Assembly (NCBI RefSeq): GCF_003226325.1
Contig: NZ_PDOD01000001.1
Span: forward strand, 868,001-932,000
Source of the DNA: Salipaludibacillus keqinensis
GTDB taxonomy: Bacteria > Bacillota > Bacilli > Bacillales > Salisediminibacteriaceae
Direction: 5' to 3'
DNA length: 64,000 nucleotides
Shown here: one piece after another, positions 9,136 through 18,565 of the stretch
How the letters are laid out: each line of letters begins with the position of its first letter
Position numbering within the stretch: the first letter of the stretch is position 1
The notes under the pieces: generated by a model
Told to the model about the DNA's origin: nothing
The model's input: only the letters and a program-made list of their open reading frames with translations
Database searches by the model: none
Position numbers and translations under genes: made by a program

Positions 9136-9435
9136 CTAGTTTCTAAATTGAAGGACGACCATGTAGGCAGTTCCGATTAAAAAGGTCAAGGCAAACATCA
9201 CCAATGTCAGATTCTGATACCCTGTACTAGTTAGCGACTCATCAACGCTGAACATGACAGCAACCACAATCATAGCTCCCAGGAGGAAGAACATCACAGA
9301 GAAGGTTCGAGATGATAGTGATTTCGCGCGTTCGTCCGACCCCATCCTCTTATTAATGATTAGCATGACTACAAGACATACTAACATCACAACGCCGCCA
9401 ATATAATTTCCCCAGTGCACTAGCGTCTCCAACAT
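9136..9435 (-). CDS. Small membrane protein, three predicted helices, function unknown
   Basis: A 99-residue protein with three hydrophobic stretches (VVMLVCLVVMLII; FSVMFFLLGAMIVVAVMF; LVMFALTFLIGTAYMVVL) separated by polar loops with NKRMGSDERAKSL between helices one and two. I recognise no specific family. The start is ATG 9435, with AAGGAG ten bases upstream; the 17 further in-frame codons lack a site. The gene has its own strong promoter under a perfect dyad (see 9475-9514), so it is probably tightly regulated, plausibly by a small HTH repressor such as the XRE protein at 6417-6644. Confidence 0.7.
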   Translation of the reverse strand: MLETLVHWGNYIGGVVMLVCLVVMLIINKRMGSDERAKSLSSRTFSVMFFLLGAMIVVAVMFSVDESLTSTGYQNLTLVMFALTFLIGTAYMVVLQFRN

Positions 9436-9474
9436 GTTGATCCAACTCCTTCTAATATTTAACTTTATATGGTA

Positions 9475-9514
9475 AATGTAAAACAAACTTTACTTATTGT
9501 CAAGTTTGTTTTAC
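9475..9514 (-). promoter_or_regulatory. Sigma-A promoter overlapped by a perfect 13-bp inverted repeat
   Basis: On the minus strand TTGACA (plus coordinates 9498-9503) and TACATT (9475-9480) are separated by exactly 17 bp. A perfect inverted repeat, GTAAAACAAACTT and its complement with an 11-bp centre (9478-9514), spans the -35 box, the spacer and part of the -10 box. Such placement is the classical layout for a repressor operator. It serves the small membrane protein gene at 9136-9435. Confidence 0.75.
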
Positions 9515-9692
9515 AAATTGATGGTTTCTTTTTCAATTCCTCCAATACCCCCACCTCTTCGGAAATCCTCTTGCTGCTAAGCAGAACTGTTCCCGTTGTT
9601 AACGCTCCGTTCATATTGCTGTGTAAAAATGAATGATGTTGCAGTATGCTTATGCTAAAAGCTGAATGTACCAGAAAGAGGAGCTGTACGCC

Positions 9693-10397
9693 ATGAACCG
9701 TCCCGTAAAAATACTAACGATTGAGGATGATCCAAATATTACTGACCTAATAGGGATGTATGTAGAGAAAATGGGATTTGAGCCCTTTCATGCGGCTGAC
9801 GGATCCGAAGGTCTGGAGATGTATTACGATCTGTCGCCTGATTGCATCATCTTGGACTTGATGCTACCGGAAATTGACGGTTGGGAAGTATGCCGCATGA
9901 TCCGTCTCGATGATCCTCACATCCCCATTTTAATGCTCACCGGAAAAGGAGAGAGTTACGATATTGTCAAAGGGCTGGAAATGGGAGCTGATGATTATAT
10001 CGTTAAACCTTTTGACCCAAACGAACTGAGTGCAAGAGTAAAAGCTGCTCTTAGAAGATCAGGACACGCGGTTCAGCAGAAGGAACAATTGAAGTTTTCT
10101 AATTTGATGATGAACATGAGTGAATTTCGGATCCTGGTGGACGACCAGGAAGTGCTGATGGCACCCAGGGAGACGGAACTGCTCTATTACTTTGCCTCTC
10201 ATCCGAACCAAGTTCTCTCCCGTCAGCAGCTGCTTGATAACGTTTGGGGTTATGAGTTTGATGGAGATCCTCGCACAATAGATGTACATATTAAGCGAAT
10301 ACGGGACAAGCTCCATCACCACGGGGCACGTTGGTCAGTGAAAACGATCAGAGGGGTCGGATACAGATTTGAGGAGAAACCATATGATGAAAACTAA
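9693..10397 (+). CDS. OmpR-family response regulator
   Basis: A 234-residue two-component regulator. The receiver spans about residues 5-118 with the acidic pair EDD near the start, phospho-Asp in CIILDLMLPE, a Thr in LMLTGKGE and Lys in YIVKPFDPNE. The C-terminal winged helix (135-230) ends in TIDVHIKRIRDKL and VKTIRGVGYRF, the OmpR/PhoB recognition and wing motifs. ATG 9693 has GAGGAG nine bases upstream, so the in-frame codons before it are excluded. It overlaps the kinase gene by 14 bp and heads the kinase, MMPL exporter and small membrane protein operon. Confidence 0.94.
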   Translation: MNRPVKILTIEDDPNITDLIGMYVEKMGFEPFHAADGSEGLEMYYDLSPDCIILDLMLPEIDGWEVCRMIRLDDPHIPILMLTGKGESYDIVKGLEMGADDYIVKPFDPNELSARVKAALRRSGHAVQQKEQLKFSNLMMNMSEFRILVDDQEVLMAPRETELLYYFASHPNQVLSRQQLLDNVWGYEFDGDPRTIDVHIKRIRDKLHHHGARWSVKTIRGVGYRFEEKPYDEN

Positions 10398-11781
10398 GAC
10401 GATATTCAGAAAATTATTGGTTAGTTACTCTCTCATCATCTTCCTGTCTTTCGTTCTGTTCGGTCTTGTGTTCATCTATCTTTTCCATCTCAACCTTTAC
10501 GATGATTACGAGGATCTCTTCGTCTATCAACAAGGACAGCTTGAGGACCAACTGGGCTATAGTGCCGAGGCAGGTTGGACAGAACAGGAAACGGAGTCCG
10601 CGTTGCAGCCGGCGCTAAGACACCGGGATTACAGCATCCTTGTTTATCACCCTGACGGAGAAAGAGTGTTCAGCCCGCAAGACAACCGGACCGATGGGCG
10701 CGATCCTGAACGGGAGATCATTCATACTGCGGCCTCTGGTGAAATGGTTTCTGAAGGTGGAAGGTTCAACGGCAGTTTGAGTTACATCATTGCCAATAGG
10801 CTCCAAGCTTCAGAAGGAGAGGAGTCCTATGTGGCGGTGATGATCTTTCACGATTTGGATCACCAGTACCGCCAAATGGGACTCATGATCCTTTTTCCGT
10901 TCATCGTAACCATTGCCTTTGCCGGAGTTATTTTATATTTTATGTCGAGAAAAATCACAGCTCCTCTAAGAGATATGAATGACATAGCTCTGAAGCTGGC
11001 CACAGGGGACTTTTCTAGGAAAGTGAAAGTGGCCTCTGAAGATGAAGTGGGTCAACTAGGTGAGACGTTCAATTACATGGCAGAAGAGCTGAATAGTCTT
11101 GAAGAAATGCGTAGAGACTTTCTTGCAAATGTATCCCACGATTTGAGATCCCCCCTAACGTCAATTAAAGGTTTTCTCGTGGCTCTCTTAGATGGGACTA
11201 TCCCGGAACATAAACGAGATCATTATTATTGGCTCATGAAAGAAGAAACAGAACGTGTCATTAAACTCGTTAATGACACGCTGGATATGAGCAGGCTTGA
11301 AGCAGGGCAGGTTGAGATTTCACCGGAACCTTACAATTTGACGGATCAGTTGCATCGGATTCAGGTCATTCTCGAACCTCAGCTGGAAAGAAAAGGCATG
11401 ATCTTGGATATTGAACCTGATGCAGAGGCCATTTTTGTGACCGCAGACCGCGACCGAATGGACCAGGTCTTTGTCAATCTGCTTCAGAATGCGATCCAAG
11501 TTTCTCCGAAAAGAGGGACTGTTCGCGTTAAGCTCCAAAAAATGAATGACGAAGTGGCCGTGTCTGTGCTGGACGAGGGGAAAGGGATCCCTGAGGATCA
11601 GCTTGACCGCATATGGGAACGGTTCTATAAAGTGGAGAAGTCTAGAACAAATAAAGGGGGAGCTGGAATTGGTTTGTCCATCGTCAAGTCCATAATGGAC
11701 CTTCATAAATTAGAGATTAAAGTCAAAAGTGAGCCAGGAAAAGGGACCGTGTTTACATTCACCTTACCTTTGAATCAGTGA
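10384..11781 (+). CDS. Sensor histidine kinase (HAMP, HisKA, HATPase)
   Basis: About 465 residues. A first membrane helix (about 10-35), an extracytoplasmic sensor of about 130 residues, a second helix (about 165-187), HAMP (about 188-240), then the H box FLANVSHDLRSPLTS with the phosphorylated His, and the ATPase motifs DQVFVNLLQNA (N box), DEGKGIP (G1) and GGAGIGLSIVKS (G2). ATG 10384 is placed seven bases after GAGGAG and overlaps the regulator stop. The following MMPL exporter 73 bp downstream suggests that the pair senses an envelope stress or a toxic lipid-like compound that this exporter removes. Confidence 0.94.
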   Translation: MMKTKTIFRKLLVSYSLIIFLSFVLFGLVFIYLFHLNLYDDYEDLFVYQQGQLEDQLGYSAEAGWTEQETESALQPALRHRDYSILVYHPDGERVFSPQDNRTDGRDPEREIIHTAASGEMVSEGGRFNGSLSYIIANRLQASEGEESYVAVMIFHDLDHQYRQMGLMILFPFIVTIAFAGVILYFMSRKITAPLRDMNDIALKLATGDFSRKVKVASEDEVGQLGETFNYMAEELNSLEEMRRDFLANVSHDLRSPLTSIKGFLVALLDGTIPEHKRDHYYWLMKEETERVIKLVNDTLDMSRLEAGQVEISPEPYNLTDQLHRIQVILEPQLERKGMILDIEPDAEAIFVTADRDRMDQVFVNLLQNAIQVSPKRGTVRVKLQKMNDEVAVSVLDEGKGIPEDQLDRIWERFYKVEKSRTNKGGAGIGLSIVKSIMDLHKLEIKVKSEPGKGTVFTFTLPLNQ

Positions 11782-11854
11782 GCCAGGGGGGATAACGTGG
11801 TTCAGTTGCGCACTAATACAAGATAACCACCATACAGAAAGTTGGGGATGTTCC

Positions 11855-14041
11855 ATGACATTTGTATCAAAGCTGGCTTCAAATAGAAAAAGAGTTTGGA
11901 TCACGATTCTTATCTGGGTACTCATAGCGGGAGGGCTCAGTATGGCTCCCACTGCGAACGACCACACAATGAACACGGGAGAAAACGATCTCCCTAAAGA
12001 CGCAGAGTCGGTAATTGCCGAAGAGAAAGTACAGTCATATTTTCCAGATGATGAGGGCCAGCTCGCCCTGCTCGTCTTTACACAAGAAGATGAATGGAAC
12101 GAAGAGTCCGGTTGGAGCGAGATCGCATCCTTTACGGAATGGCTTGCAGATGACTCGGGCATGAGAACGATCGACGCTGTCGTACCTTTTCATCATTTTC
12201 CAGAGCAAGTCCGCGAAGAATTCCGGTCTGAAGACGGATCAACAATGGTCATTCCAGTCATCCTTGAGACGGGCTTGGAAATGGACGAGATTAATGACAC
12301 AGTCACGATGATAGACGAGTACGGAAATGAAGCCATCAGCCAGGGGGAACTCTATGTTACAGGTCCTGCTGGGATCGCCTCTGATACGATCGCCATTTTC
12401 TCCAATGCCGATCTGACCTTGCTTTTTTCAACGATCGGTCTTGTCCTTGTCTTGCTAATCGTCATCTATCGTTCCCCACTGCTTGCGATTATTCCACTCC
12501 TTGCGGCAAGCTTTGTGTATCAAATTACAGACAGGGTCCTTGGCCTATTCGCAGCGAACGGCGTCTTTACAATCGAAACGCAGTCCCTATCCATTGTGAT
12601 GATCCTTCTGTTCGGGGCGACGACGGACTACAGCCTGTTTATCTTCTCCCGTTTCAGAGAGGAACTGAGGAAGCAGGAGAATAAATATGATGCCATGAGT
12701 ACAGCTTTACGAGGAGTGGCTCAACCGATCTTTTTCAGCGGAGGCACGGTGTTCGCAGCCATGCTTGTGCTTCTTCTAGCGCTGTATGGTCCCTACAATA
12801 ATTTTGCACTAACCTTTGCTATTACCATTTTCATTGTACTCCTTGCAGGACTTACACTCATCCCGGCACTGTTTGCGGCTGCAGGAAGACGTGCGTTCTG
12901 GCCTGTTATACCGAAAGTGGGTGAGGAAACGCTGAAAAACAACCGTTTTTGGGGCAGCGTAGGGACATTCGTTACGAAAAAACCGATCCTGACCGGCGGA
13001 ATCGTGCTTGTATTTTTGATCATCAATGCGTTGAATGTTCCGACGATTCAGCATTCCTTTAACTTAATCAACTCGTTTCCTGAAGATATGAAGAGTCGCA
13101 TCGGCTTTGAGGTGATGGAAGAGAGCTATCCTCCTGGAGAGCTTGCCCCCGTCACAGTCATCGTTGAAAGTGAAAACGGATTTGAGGTAAATGAGGAAGA
13201 GTGGGAGATTGTAGAGCTACTTGGAAATATTCTGTTAGAGGACGAAGGTGTATACGACGTAATGCTACCTGATCTTGAAGACGCTGAGGATGGAGACAAT
13301 ATCGATGAGTCCGGGCGTGCCTTGAGTGGGGAACTGATTTTGGAACAGAATCCTTACGATCATGATTCGCTTAATACGATAGATCGTCTAAATGAGAACA
13401 GGCCTAGCCTATTAGAAGAAAGTGGCCTTGATGGAGCTAGTTACAACTTGTTTTTTTCCGGTGAGGCGGCAAAACAGGCAGATGTCCGTGCGTTGAATGA
13501 CAGGGATACGATCGTTGTGGCACTTGCCGTGACAGTCGTGATCACGCTGATGCTGATCTGGCAGACGCGGTCGCTTGTGGCGCCCCTTTATATGATGTCT
13601 ACCATTCTCTTATCCTACTTGTCCGCCCTCGGGTTGAGCTGGTTTATCTTTCATAACTTGCTAGGCTTTGAGGCGATGAGCTACAGAATACCGCTTTATG
13701 CGTTTGTGTTCCTAGTGGCCTTAGGGGTTGATTACAATATCATGCTCATTTCGAGAATTCGTGAGGAAAACCGGGATCACAGCATTCTTGATTCCGTTCA
13801 GCGCGGTGTGGCGTTGACGGGGGGAGTCATCTCCTCCGCAGGGATGATTCTCGCTGCCACTTTCGGTGTGTTAATGACGCAGCCGCTCATGGAACTGTAT
13901 ATGTTCGGTTTCATTGTCGGTCTCGGTATTCTGCTAGATGCGTTCCTCGTTCGGGGAATGCTTGTACCAGCCATTGTCACGTTACTTGGGAAATGGAATT
14001 GGTGGCCTGGGATTGGAACTGGGACGAAAAAAAATGTGTAG
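11855..14041 (+). CDS. MMPL/RND-family membrane transporter
   Basis: A 728-residue exporter, similar in plan to Bacillus YdfJ and mycobacterial MmpL proteins: helix 1, an extracytoplasmic domain, five helices, then the same arrangement repeated. Both halves carry the conserved membrane Asp-Tyr followed by a charged loop: GATTDYSLFIFSRFREEL in the first half and ALGVDYNIMLISRIREE in the second, where proton relay is expected. The start is ATG 11855 after GTTGGGGA. Located directly after a two-component system; in B. subtilis ydfJ is likewise controlled by the adjacent YdfHI two-component system, which supports but does not prove the same logic here. Confidence 0.88.
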   Translation: MTFVSKLASNRKRVWITILIWVLIAGGLSMAPTANDHTMNTGENDLPKDAESVIAEEKVQSYFPDDEGQLALLVFTQEDEWNEESGWSEIASFTEWLADDSGMRTIDAVVPFHHFPEQVREEFRSEDGSTMVIPVILETGLEMDEINDTVTMIDEYGNEAISQGELYVTGPAGIASDTIAIFSNADLTLLFSTIGLVLVLLIVIYRSPLLAIIPLLAASFVYQITDRVLGLFAANGVFTIETQSLSIVMILLFGATTDYSLFIFSRFREELRKQENKYDAMSTALRGVAQPIFFSGGTVFAAMLVLLLALYGPYNNFALTFAITIFIVLLAGLTLIPALFAAAGRRAFWPVIPKVGEETLKNNRFWGSVGTFVTKKPILTGGIVLVFLIINALNVPTIQHSFNLINSFPEDMKSRIGFEVMEESYPPGELAPVTVIVESENGFEVNEEEWEIVELLGNILLEDEGVYDVMLPDLEDAEDGDNIDESGRALSGELILEQNPYDHDSLNTIDRLNENRPSLLEESGLDGASYNLFFSGEAAKQADVRALNDRDTIVVALAVTVVITLMLIWQTRSLVAPLYMMSTILLSYLSALGLSWFIFHNLLGFEAMSYRIPLYAFVFLVALGVDYNIMLISRIREENRDHSILDSVQRGVALTGGVISSAGMILAATFGVLMTQPLMELYMFGFIVGLGILLDAFLVRGMLVPAIVTLLGKWNWWPGIGTGTKKNV

Positions 14042-14059
14042 AAAAGGAAGTAGATAACC

Positions 14060-14518
14060 ATGTATGCAATCTCTTATATCCTGCATATTGCAGGCATAGC
14101 CCTTTGGTTCGGCTCGTTTGCCGCATTTGGATTTCTGATCAGATCATTAGTGAAGGGAGAGGAGACGGAGGAAACTTACACTCCTGTTATGAATAAAATC
14201 CGGTTATGGATCAATGTCGGCGTCCTGCCGGGAGCGGTGATTGTTATGCTGACAGGTGTTTATATGATCCTCCAGTTTAACCGGGAGGCCCTGCCTTTTT
14301 ATATGATTTTCATGGAACAGGCTGGCTCCATGGTTGTCCTTTTAACGGTGATCATGATTTCTCTCTATAGTCGCAAGATGAAGAAAAAACTTAATGGCGA
14401 AACACTAAAGAAAGATAAAACGCTGAAATCTATCAGCCTTATGTATACGAATTATCTTTTTGCATCAGCAACGCTCGTGTTACTCGTCCTTGTAGTAGTC
14501 GGGATGAGAATGACTTGA
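14060..14518 (+). CDS. Four-helix membrane protein, DUF2269/CopD-like
   Basis: A 152-residue protein with four membrane helices. The first helix contains LHIAGIALWFGS with His, a pattern of the CopD/DUF2269 type of integral membrane proteins, in which such histidines can bind heme or metal. The rest is strongly hydrophobic with a basic loop (SRKMKKKLNGETLKKDK) between helices three and four. It starts 18 bp after the exporter stop, and a strong terminator follows, so it is the last gene of the operon. Function is unknown; family placement is only moderately sure. Confidence 0.7.
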   Translation: MYAISYILHIAGIALWFGSFAAFGFLIRSLVKGEETEETYTPVMNKIRLWINVGVLPGAVIVMLTGVYMILQFNREALPFYMIFMEQAGSMVVLLTVIMISLYSRKMKKKLNGETLKKDKTLKSISLMYTNYLFASATLVLLVLVVVGMRMT

Positions 14519-14523
14519 TCGTG

Positions 14524-14557
14524 AAGCGCGTGTTCCTTGAGGGGAGCGCGCTTTTTA
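14524..14557 (+). terminator. Intrinsic terminator of the two-component/MMPL operon
   Basis: AAGCGCG (14524-14530) pairs with CGCGCTT (14547-14553), an inner TTCC/GGGG-type extension stabilises it, and five T residues end the run. It lies just after the small membrane protein stop codon. Confidence 0.8.
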
Positions 14558-14690
14558 CTGTTTTAGTAAAGGTACCGGAGTCTCGTTTTTTAATGCACGG
14601 GGAATCAGTCGGATTTGAGTTTGAAGAAGCAGATCGGTCCTCAGAGGCAGGGAAGAAAAACTAGAATCTCGAAAACTCTCTTCAAACCTA

Positions 14691-14699
14691 TGCTATAAT
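14691..14699 (+). promoter_or_regulatory. Extended -10 promoter of the helicase unit
   Basis: TGCTATAAT is a perfect TATAAT with the TG extension. No good -35 box occurs 17 bp upstream, as expected for extended -10 promoters. It lies about 80 bp before the helicase start. Confidence 0.5.
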
Positions 14700-14779
14700 C
14701 TAGTATTGGAAGAAATAGATCGTTTATTTAATAGAGCATATTCTTATGAGGCATTCTCGTAGCAAGCAGGTGACGTATA

Positions 14780-17700
14780 ATGAAGACTCGTAATCAAATA
14801 TTTCGCTGTCCATTGGCTTTAACCAATAAGGCGAAGGACAAAATGGACATGCTCGCGATCGAGCGTTCCTTTTTTTCGTTGGAGAAATCCTTTCGTATTT
14901 ACATAGAAAAATATCCTCTGACAGAAGATCGCCCTCTTTCTGTCGCCTTGTATGTTGATCATGGGGAGAACAAGCATGTGGCCGAATCGTACGAGGGGCT
15001 TGTGGTCATTCTTCATTGTGTGGTGGAGAAGGATCGGTTTATCGTGACGAATGTGACGACGAAATCGGCCCGTGCATCGATCCGAACCAATTGGCGTCAA
15101 CCGGCCGATCTCACATTCGATTTAACTGCACAGCGTGGGGAATCGGTTCCCCTTGACTTACTGAGCATGCTGCATGACATGCCGGTAGCCGAGGAAAGTT
15201 CCACCTACGTAAAGAAGCGGATCGCAAGTTGGGAAGGCTATTTGAACATTCAAGAGCGTGCCGCGGATATTCCTGATATGGTCACGCGGTACTCAAGCCT
15301 TGCTTTCAATGGGGACTTCAGCCGCGTAACGATTACGGGCTGCCAGTTAGCAGAGAAGGAATGGAAATCTCTTAAAGGGTTAAGCGTCAAACTGAAGGGT
15401 CTCGACCAGGACTTAGGCAAAGTTTTAAAAGCAAAACGCTCTGCTGGCACAGTGGAAGTGGAACTGAATAAATTTATGGAACAACGAGCTAGGGAGCAAC
15501 GATTGGACCTCCCTCAAAAGGAAATCGTCTTTAGTAACTTCGCGGCATTAAGCCAAGTGAAACGGTTACGTCAAGGCTTCAGACATTTAGAACAGGGCCT
15601 GGCAGCCAACCCCGAGCTGGAACAACTATTATTTGAGAACAAACCACCCGTTCAACCGTTGAAAAAAATTGCGCCAGTGACGTTTCATAATCGATTGAAT
15701 CAGTTTCAGCGAGAGGCTGTTGAGGGGGCGATTGCAGCCGAAGATTTGTACACGATTCAAGGCCCACCTGGAACGGGAAAAACGACGGTCATCTCTGAAA
15801 TCTGCCTGCAAAACGCAAGAGCAGGCTTGCGCACACTTGTCGCCTCCCAGTCCAATTTGGCGGTCGACAATGCACTCGGTCGCTTATTGCAAAACAAAGA
15901 TATTCGCATTCTTCGAGTGGGACGAACGGAAAGCATTGAAGAAGAAGGCAAGAAGTTTATCGAAGAAAACGTCGGTCAGTATTGGAAGGATCATACGTTA
16001 AAAGAGGTTTCTACTCAATTTTCCGAACGGCAAAAGCGTGCAGACGAGTTAGAAAAAGAATGGGCAGAAAATGAACGAGAACAAGAGCAGCTAAAGCCCA
16101 TCCTTGCGCGGTTGGAACAGGAGATCGAAGCGAAAAAGAAAGCGAAAGAACAGTGGAATGATTTAGATTCGGTCATAAAAGAATATCGAACGAGCGTAGC
16201 TCAGGCTGTGAAAGAAGAGCAAAAGTCTAAACTTGAAATCGATGAGATCGAACAAACGCTCCTTGGTTTGACGGAAGCGATTGAAAAAGACGCCGCCTTT
16301 CTTCGCGATGAATCAGAACCTAGTACGATCGAAAAGGAAATCGCCGATCATCAAAATCAGATGGAAGTGCTACGTAAAAGCCTTGCCATTCAAGAGCTTG
16401 ACGATAAGATTCATGAACGAAAAATTACTTTGGAAGAAGCAAAGGCTGAAGCTGAAAGGTTGGGCGAGGCGATCCGTGAAACAGACGAACTCATCGCAAA
16501 AGTCACCGACGCTAAACAGGTGGATTCCCTAAGATGGATGATCCTCGAACAGAAGCTAGAACGATCAATGGAGCTCCAGCAGTTATTCCAAGACATCAAG
16601 GATATTCGCGAAGAAATGAGCCAGTTTCAGAAATTAAAAGACTATCATGATACCTTGAACCGGGCCATTTCGTTTTTGGAAAAACGATTGACCGAGCACC
16701 GTATCCCTGTTGCTCCTATCCAACAACGGGCAAAGAACGCTTTAACCGCTTATACGGCAGAGGACATCGATCAATTTTTAGAGACATTAAGAAGCAAGCT
16801 GAAGGAGCAACATCTTACCGCCCAAATGCTTGCAGCTGACTTGGAAGGATTATATCGCCGGCGCCACTATGTCCGTCAAAAAGGGGAACGATTAACGCCC
16901 TTCGAGACAAATAAACAGACGGCCATCGATCTCTTTGGAAAAATCAAGCAAAAAATGCTAAATCAAGTCCAATACAAACAGCGAGGAAACCACTCCTCTC
17001 ATGAAGAATCCAAGCAGAAGATGAACGCCGAGAACGCTGAGCTTCAGTCCTTACAAGAAAAGCTCGAACAGATGTTGCAAACGGCGGATCGCATGCCAGA
17101 CGCCAAAGAGCAAGTTCCACAAATTGAAGAAAAAGTGCTTGAACTGAAGGGGAAGATCGAGCAGTATAAGCGCGTTCAACAGCAGATTGAAACGAATCGG
17201 GAGAAAGAAGAAGAACAGAGATCCCGACTTCAGTTAGAGAAGAAGAAGCTCGATGAAATCCAGACCCAACTGGAACCTTGGCGCAGTATCATCAAGGAAA
17301 AGGAACAAGAACAGACTTCGTTGGCGGAAATTATGGAGACCGAGCCTGAGAAGGAACATGAAGAACGATTAAAACAGTGGGCCAGCCTTTCATTTAGATG
17401 GGATTCTTTAAAAAGAGAGAAAGAGAGACTGCCAGTTTTTCAATCGATTCAAGGGCAATGGCTGTCGTTACTTGAAGAAGCAAATGAACACGATCTTGAG
17501 GAAATTCGCAAGCTCTATGTGAAACATGCGAACGTGATCGGAACGACGTGTGTGGCGTCGGCCCGAAAAGATTTCATCGACAGCTATCCCGAATTTGATG
17601 TGGTGATCATCGATGAAGTATCGAAAGCGACGCCACCGGAACTCCTGTTGCCGATGCTAAAAGGAAAGAAAATCATTTTAGTCGGCGACCATCATCAGCT

Positions 17701-18565
17701 ACCGCCTCTTTTAGGGAACGATACGCTTGAAGAGACGCTGCAGGAAATGGCGGACGATGATGACAATTTCGAAGGCAAGGTCGAATTGAAGAAGTTGCTG
17801 AAAGAGTCGCTTTTTGAACGATTGTTTAAAAGTTTGCCGAATACGAACAAAACGATGCTAGCCATTCAATACCGCATGCACGAAAACATTATGGAAGCCA
17901 TTGCGCCGTTTTACGAACAGGAAAACGACCGTTTGCAGTGTGGTCTTCCCGATTCAGATTCAGCGCGCGACCATTTGCTTGAATCACAGCTTTTTAACCG
18001 AGACAATCATTTATTATGGCTTGATATCCCCAACGAAGCTGGATTTTTCGAAGAGCGAATGAAAGGTGGAAAAAGTCTGTATAACGCTGCGGAATTAAAA
18101 AGGATTGAGAAGTTGCTGACGGAATTGGATGAAGCAACCGCCGAGGCGAAGGAAGCGGGACGAATGAAGGCTGATGAGATGAAAAGCATTGGCGTCATTA
18201 GTTTTTACGGGGAGCAAGTCAAAAAAATCGATCGGCTCATTCACCAAGAACTTCGTTTGAATCACTTAATGATTCGCACCGGAACCGTCGACCGTTTTCA
18301 AGGCATGGAAATGGATGTCATTCTACTAAGTATGGTCCGAAACCACGATCAAAAACAGGCGGACATCGGTTTTGCCAATGACTATCGCCGGTTAAATGTG
18401 GCTCTCTCAAGAGCAAAAGAAATGCTCGTGTTAATCGGCAGTACACGCTTGTTTACCGAAAAGGCGAAACAAGCTGACACGAGACGAATGTACAAGCACG
18501 TGTTAGACACCGTCAAAAAACAAGACGGACTGCGGACGCTTGAAGGGGTGGTTCAGTATGGATAA
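14780..18565 (+). CDS. Superfamily 1 DNA/RNA helicase with large inserted coiled coil
   Basis: A 1261-residue ATPase. N-terminal 300 residues are unassigned. Walker A GPPGTGKTT is at about 327, then a long Glu/Lys/Gln-rich coiled coil fills about residues 400-900, splitting the first RecA domain. Then come Walker B DVVIIDEVSKA (about 940), motif III VGDHHQLPPL (967), IV QYRMHENI (1029), V VDRFQGMEMDVILLSM (1169) and VI RRLNVALSRAKE (1203). These are Upf1/Dna2-type (SF1B, AAA_11/AAA_12) motifs. The coiled coil recalls SMC/Rad50 proteins and suggests oligomerisation or a long arm. The partner gene overlaps its end by eight bases. A role in DNA repair, RNA metabolism or phage defence is possible; sequence alone does not choose. 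Confidence 0.88.
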   Translation: MKTRNQIFRCPLALTNKAKDKMDMLAIERSFFSLEKSFRIYIEKYPLTEDRPLSVALYVDHGENKHVAESYEGLVVILHCVVEKDRFIVTNVTTKSARASIRTNWRQPADLTFDLTAQRGESVPLDLLSMLHDMPVAEESSTYVKKRIASWEGYLNIQERAADIPDMVTRYSSLAFNGDFSRVTITGCQLAEKEWKSLKGLSVKLKGLDQDLGKVLKAKRSAGTVEVELNKFMEQRAREQRLDLPQKEIVFSNFAALSQVKRLRQGFRHLEQGLAANPELEQLLFENKPPVQPLKKIAPVTFHNRLNQFQREAVEGAIAAEDLYTIQGPPGTGKTTVISEICLQNARAGLRTLVASQSNLAVDNALGRLLQNKDIRILRVGRTESIEEEGKKFIEENVGQYWKDHTLKEVSTQFSERQKRADELEKEWAENEREQEQLKPILARLEQEIEAKKKAKEQWNDLDSVIKEYRTSVAQAVKEEQKSKLEIDEIEQTLLGLTEAIEKDAAFLRDESEPSTIEKEIADHQNQMEVLRKSLAIQELDDKIHERKITLEEAKAEAERLGEAIRETDELIAKVTDAKQVDSLRWMILEQKLERSMELQQLFQDIKDIREEMSQFQKLKDYHDTLNRAISFLEKRLTEHRIPVAPIQQRAKNALTAYTAEDIDQFLETLRSKLKEQHLTAQMLAADLEGLYRRRHYVRQKGERLTPFETNKQTAIDLFGKIKQKMLNQVQYKQRGNHSSHEESKQKMNAENAELQSLQEKLEQMLQTADRMPDAKEQVPQIEEKVLELKGKIEQYKRVQQQIETNREKEEEQRSRLQLEKKKLDEIQTQLEPWRSIIKEKEQEQTSLAEIMETEPEKEHEERLKQWASLSFRWDSLKREKERLPVFQSIQGQWLSLLEEANEHDLEEIRKLYVKHANVIGTTCVASARKDFIDSYPEFDVVIIDEVSKATPPELLLPMLKGKKIILVGDHHQLPPLLGNDTLEETLQEMADDDDNFEGKVELKKLLKESLFERLFKSLPNTNKTMLAIQYRMHENIMEAIAPFYEQENDRLQCGLPDSDSARDHLLESQLFNRDNHLLWLDIPNEAGFFEERMKGGKSLYNAAELKRIEKLLTELDEATAEAKEAGRMKADEMKSIGVISFYGEQVKKIDRLIHQELRLNHLMIRTGTVDRFQGMEMDVILLSMVRNHDQKQADIGFANDYRRLNVALSRAKEMLVLIGSTRLFTEKAKQADTRRMYKHVLDTVKKQDGLRTLEGVVQYG

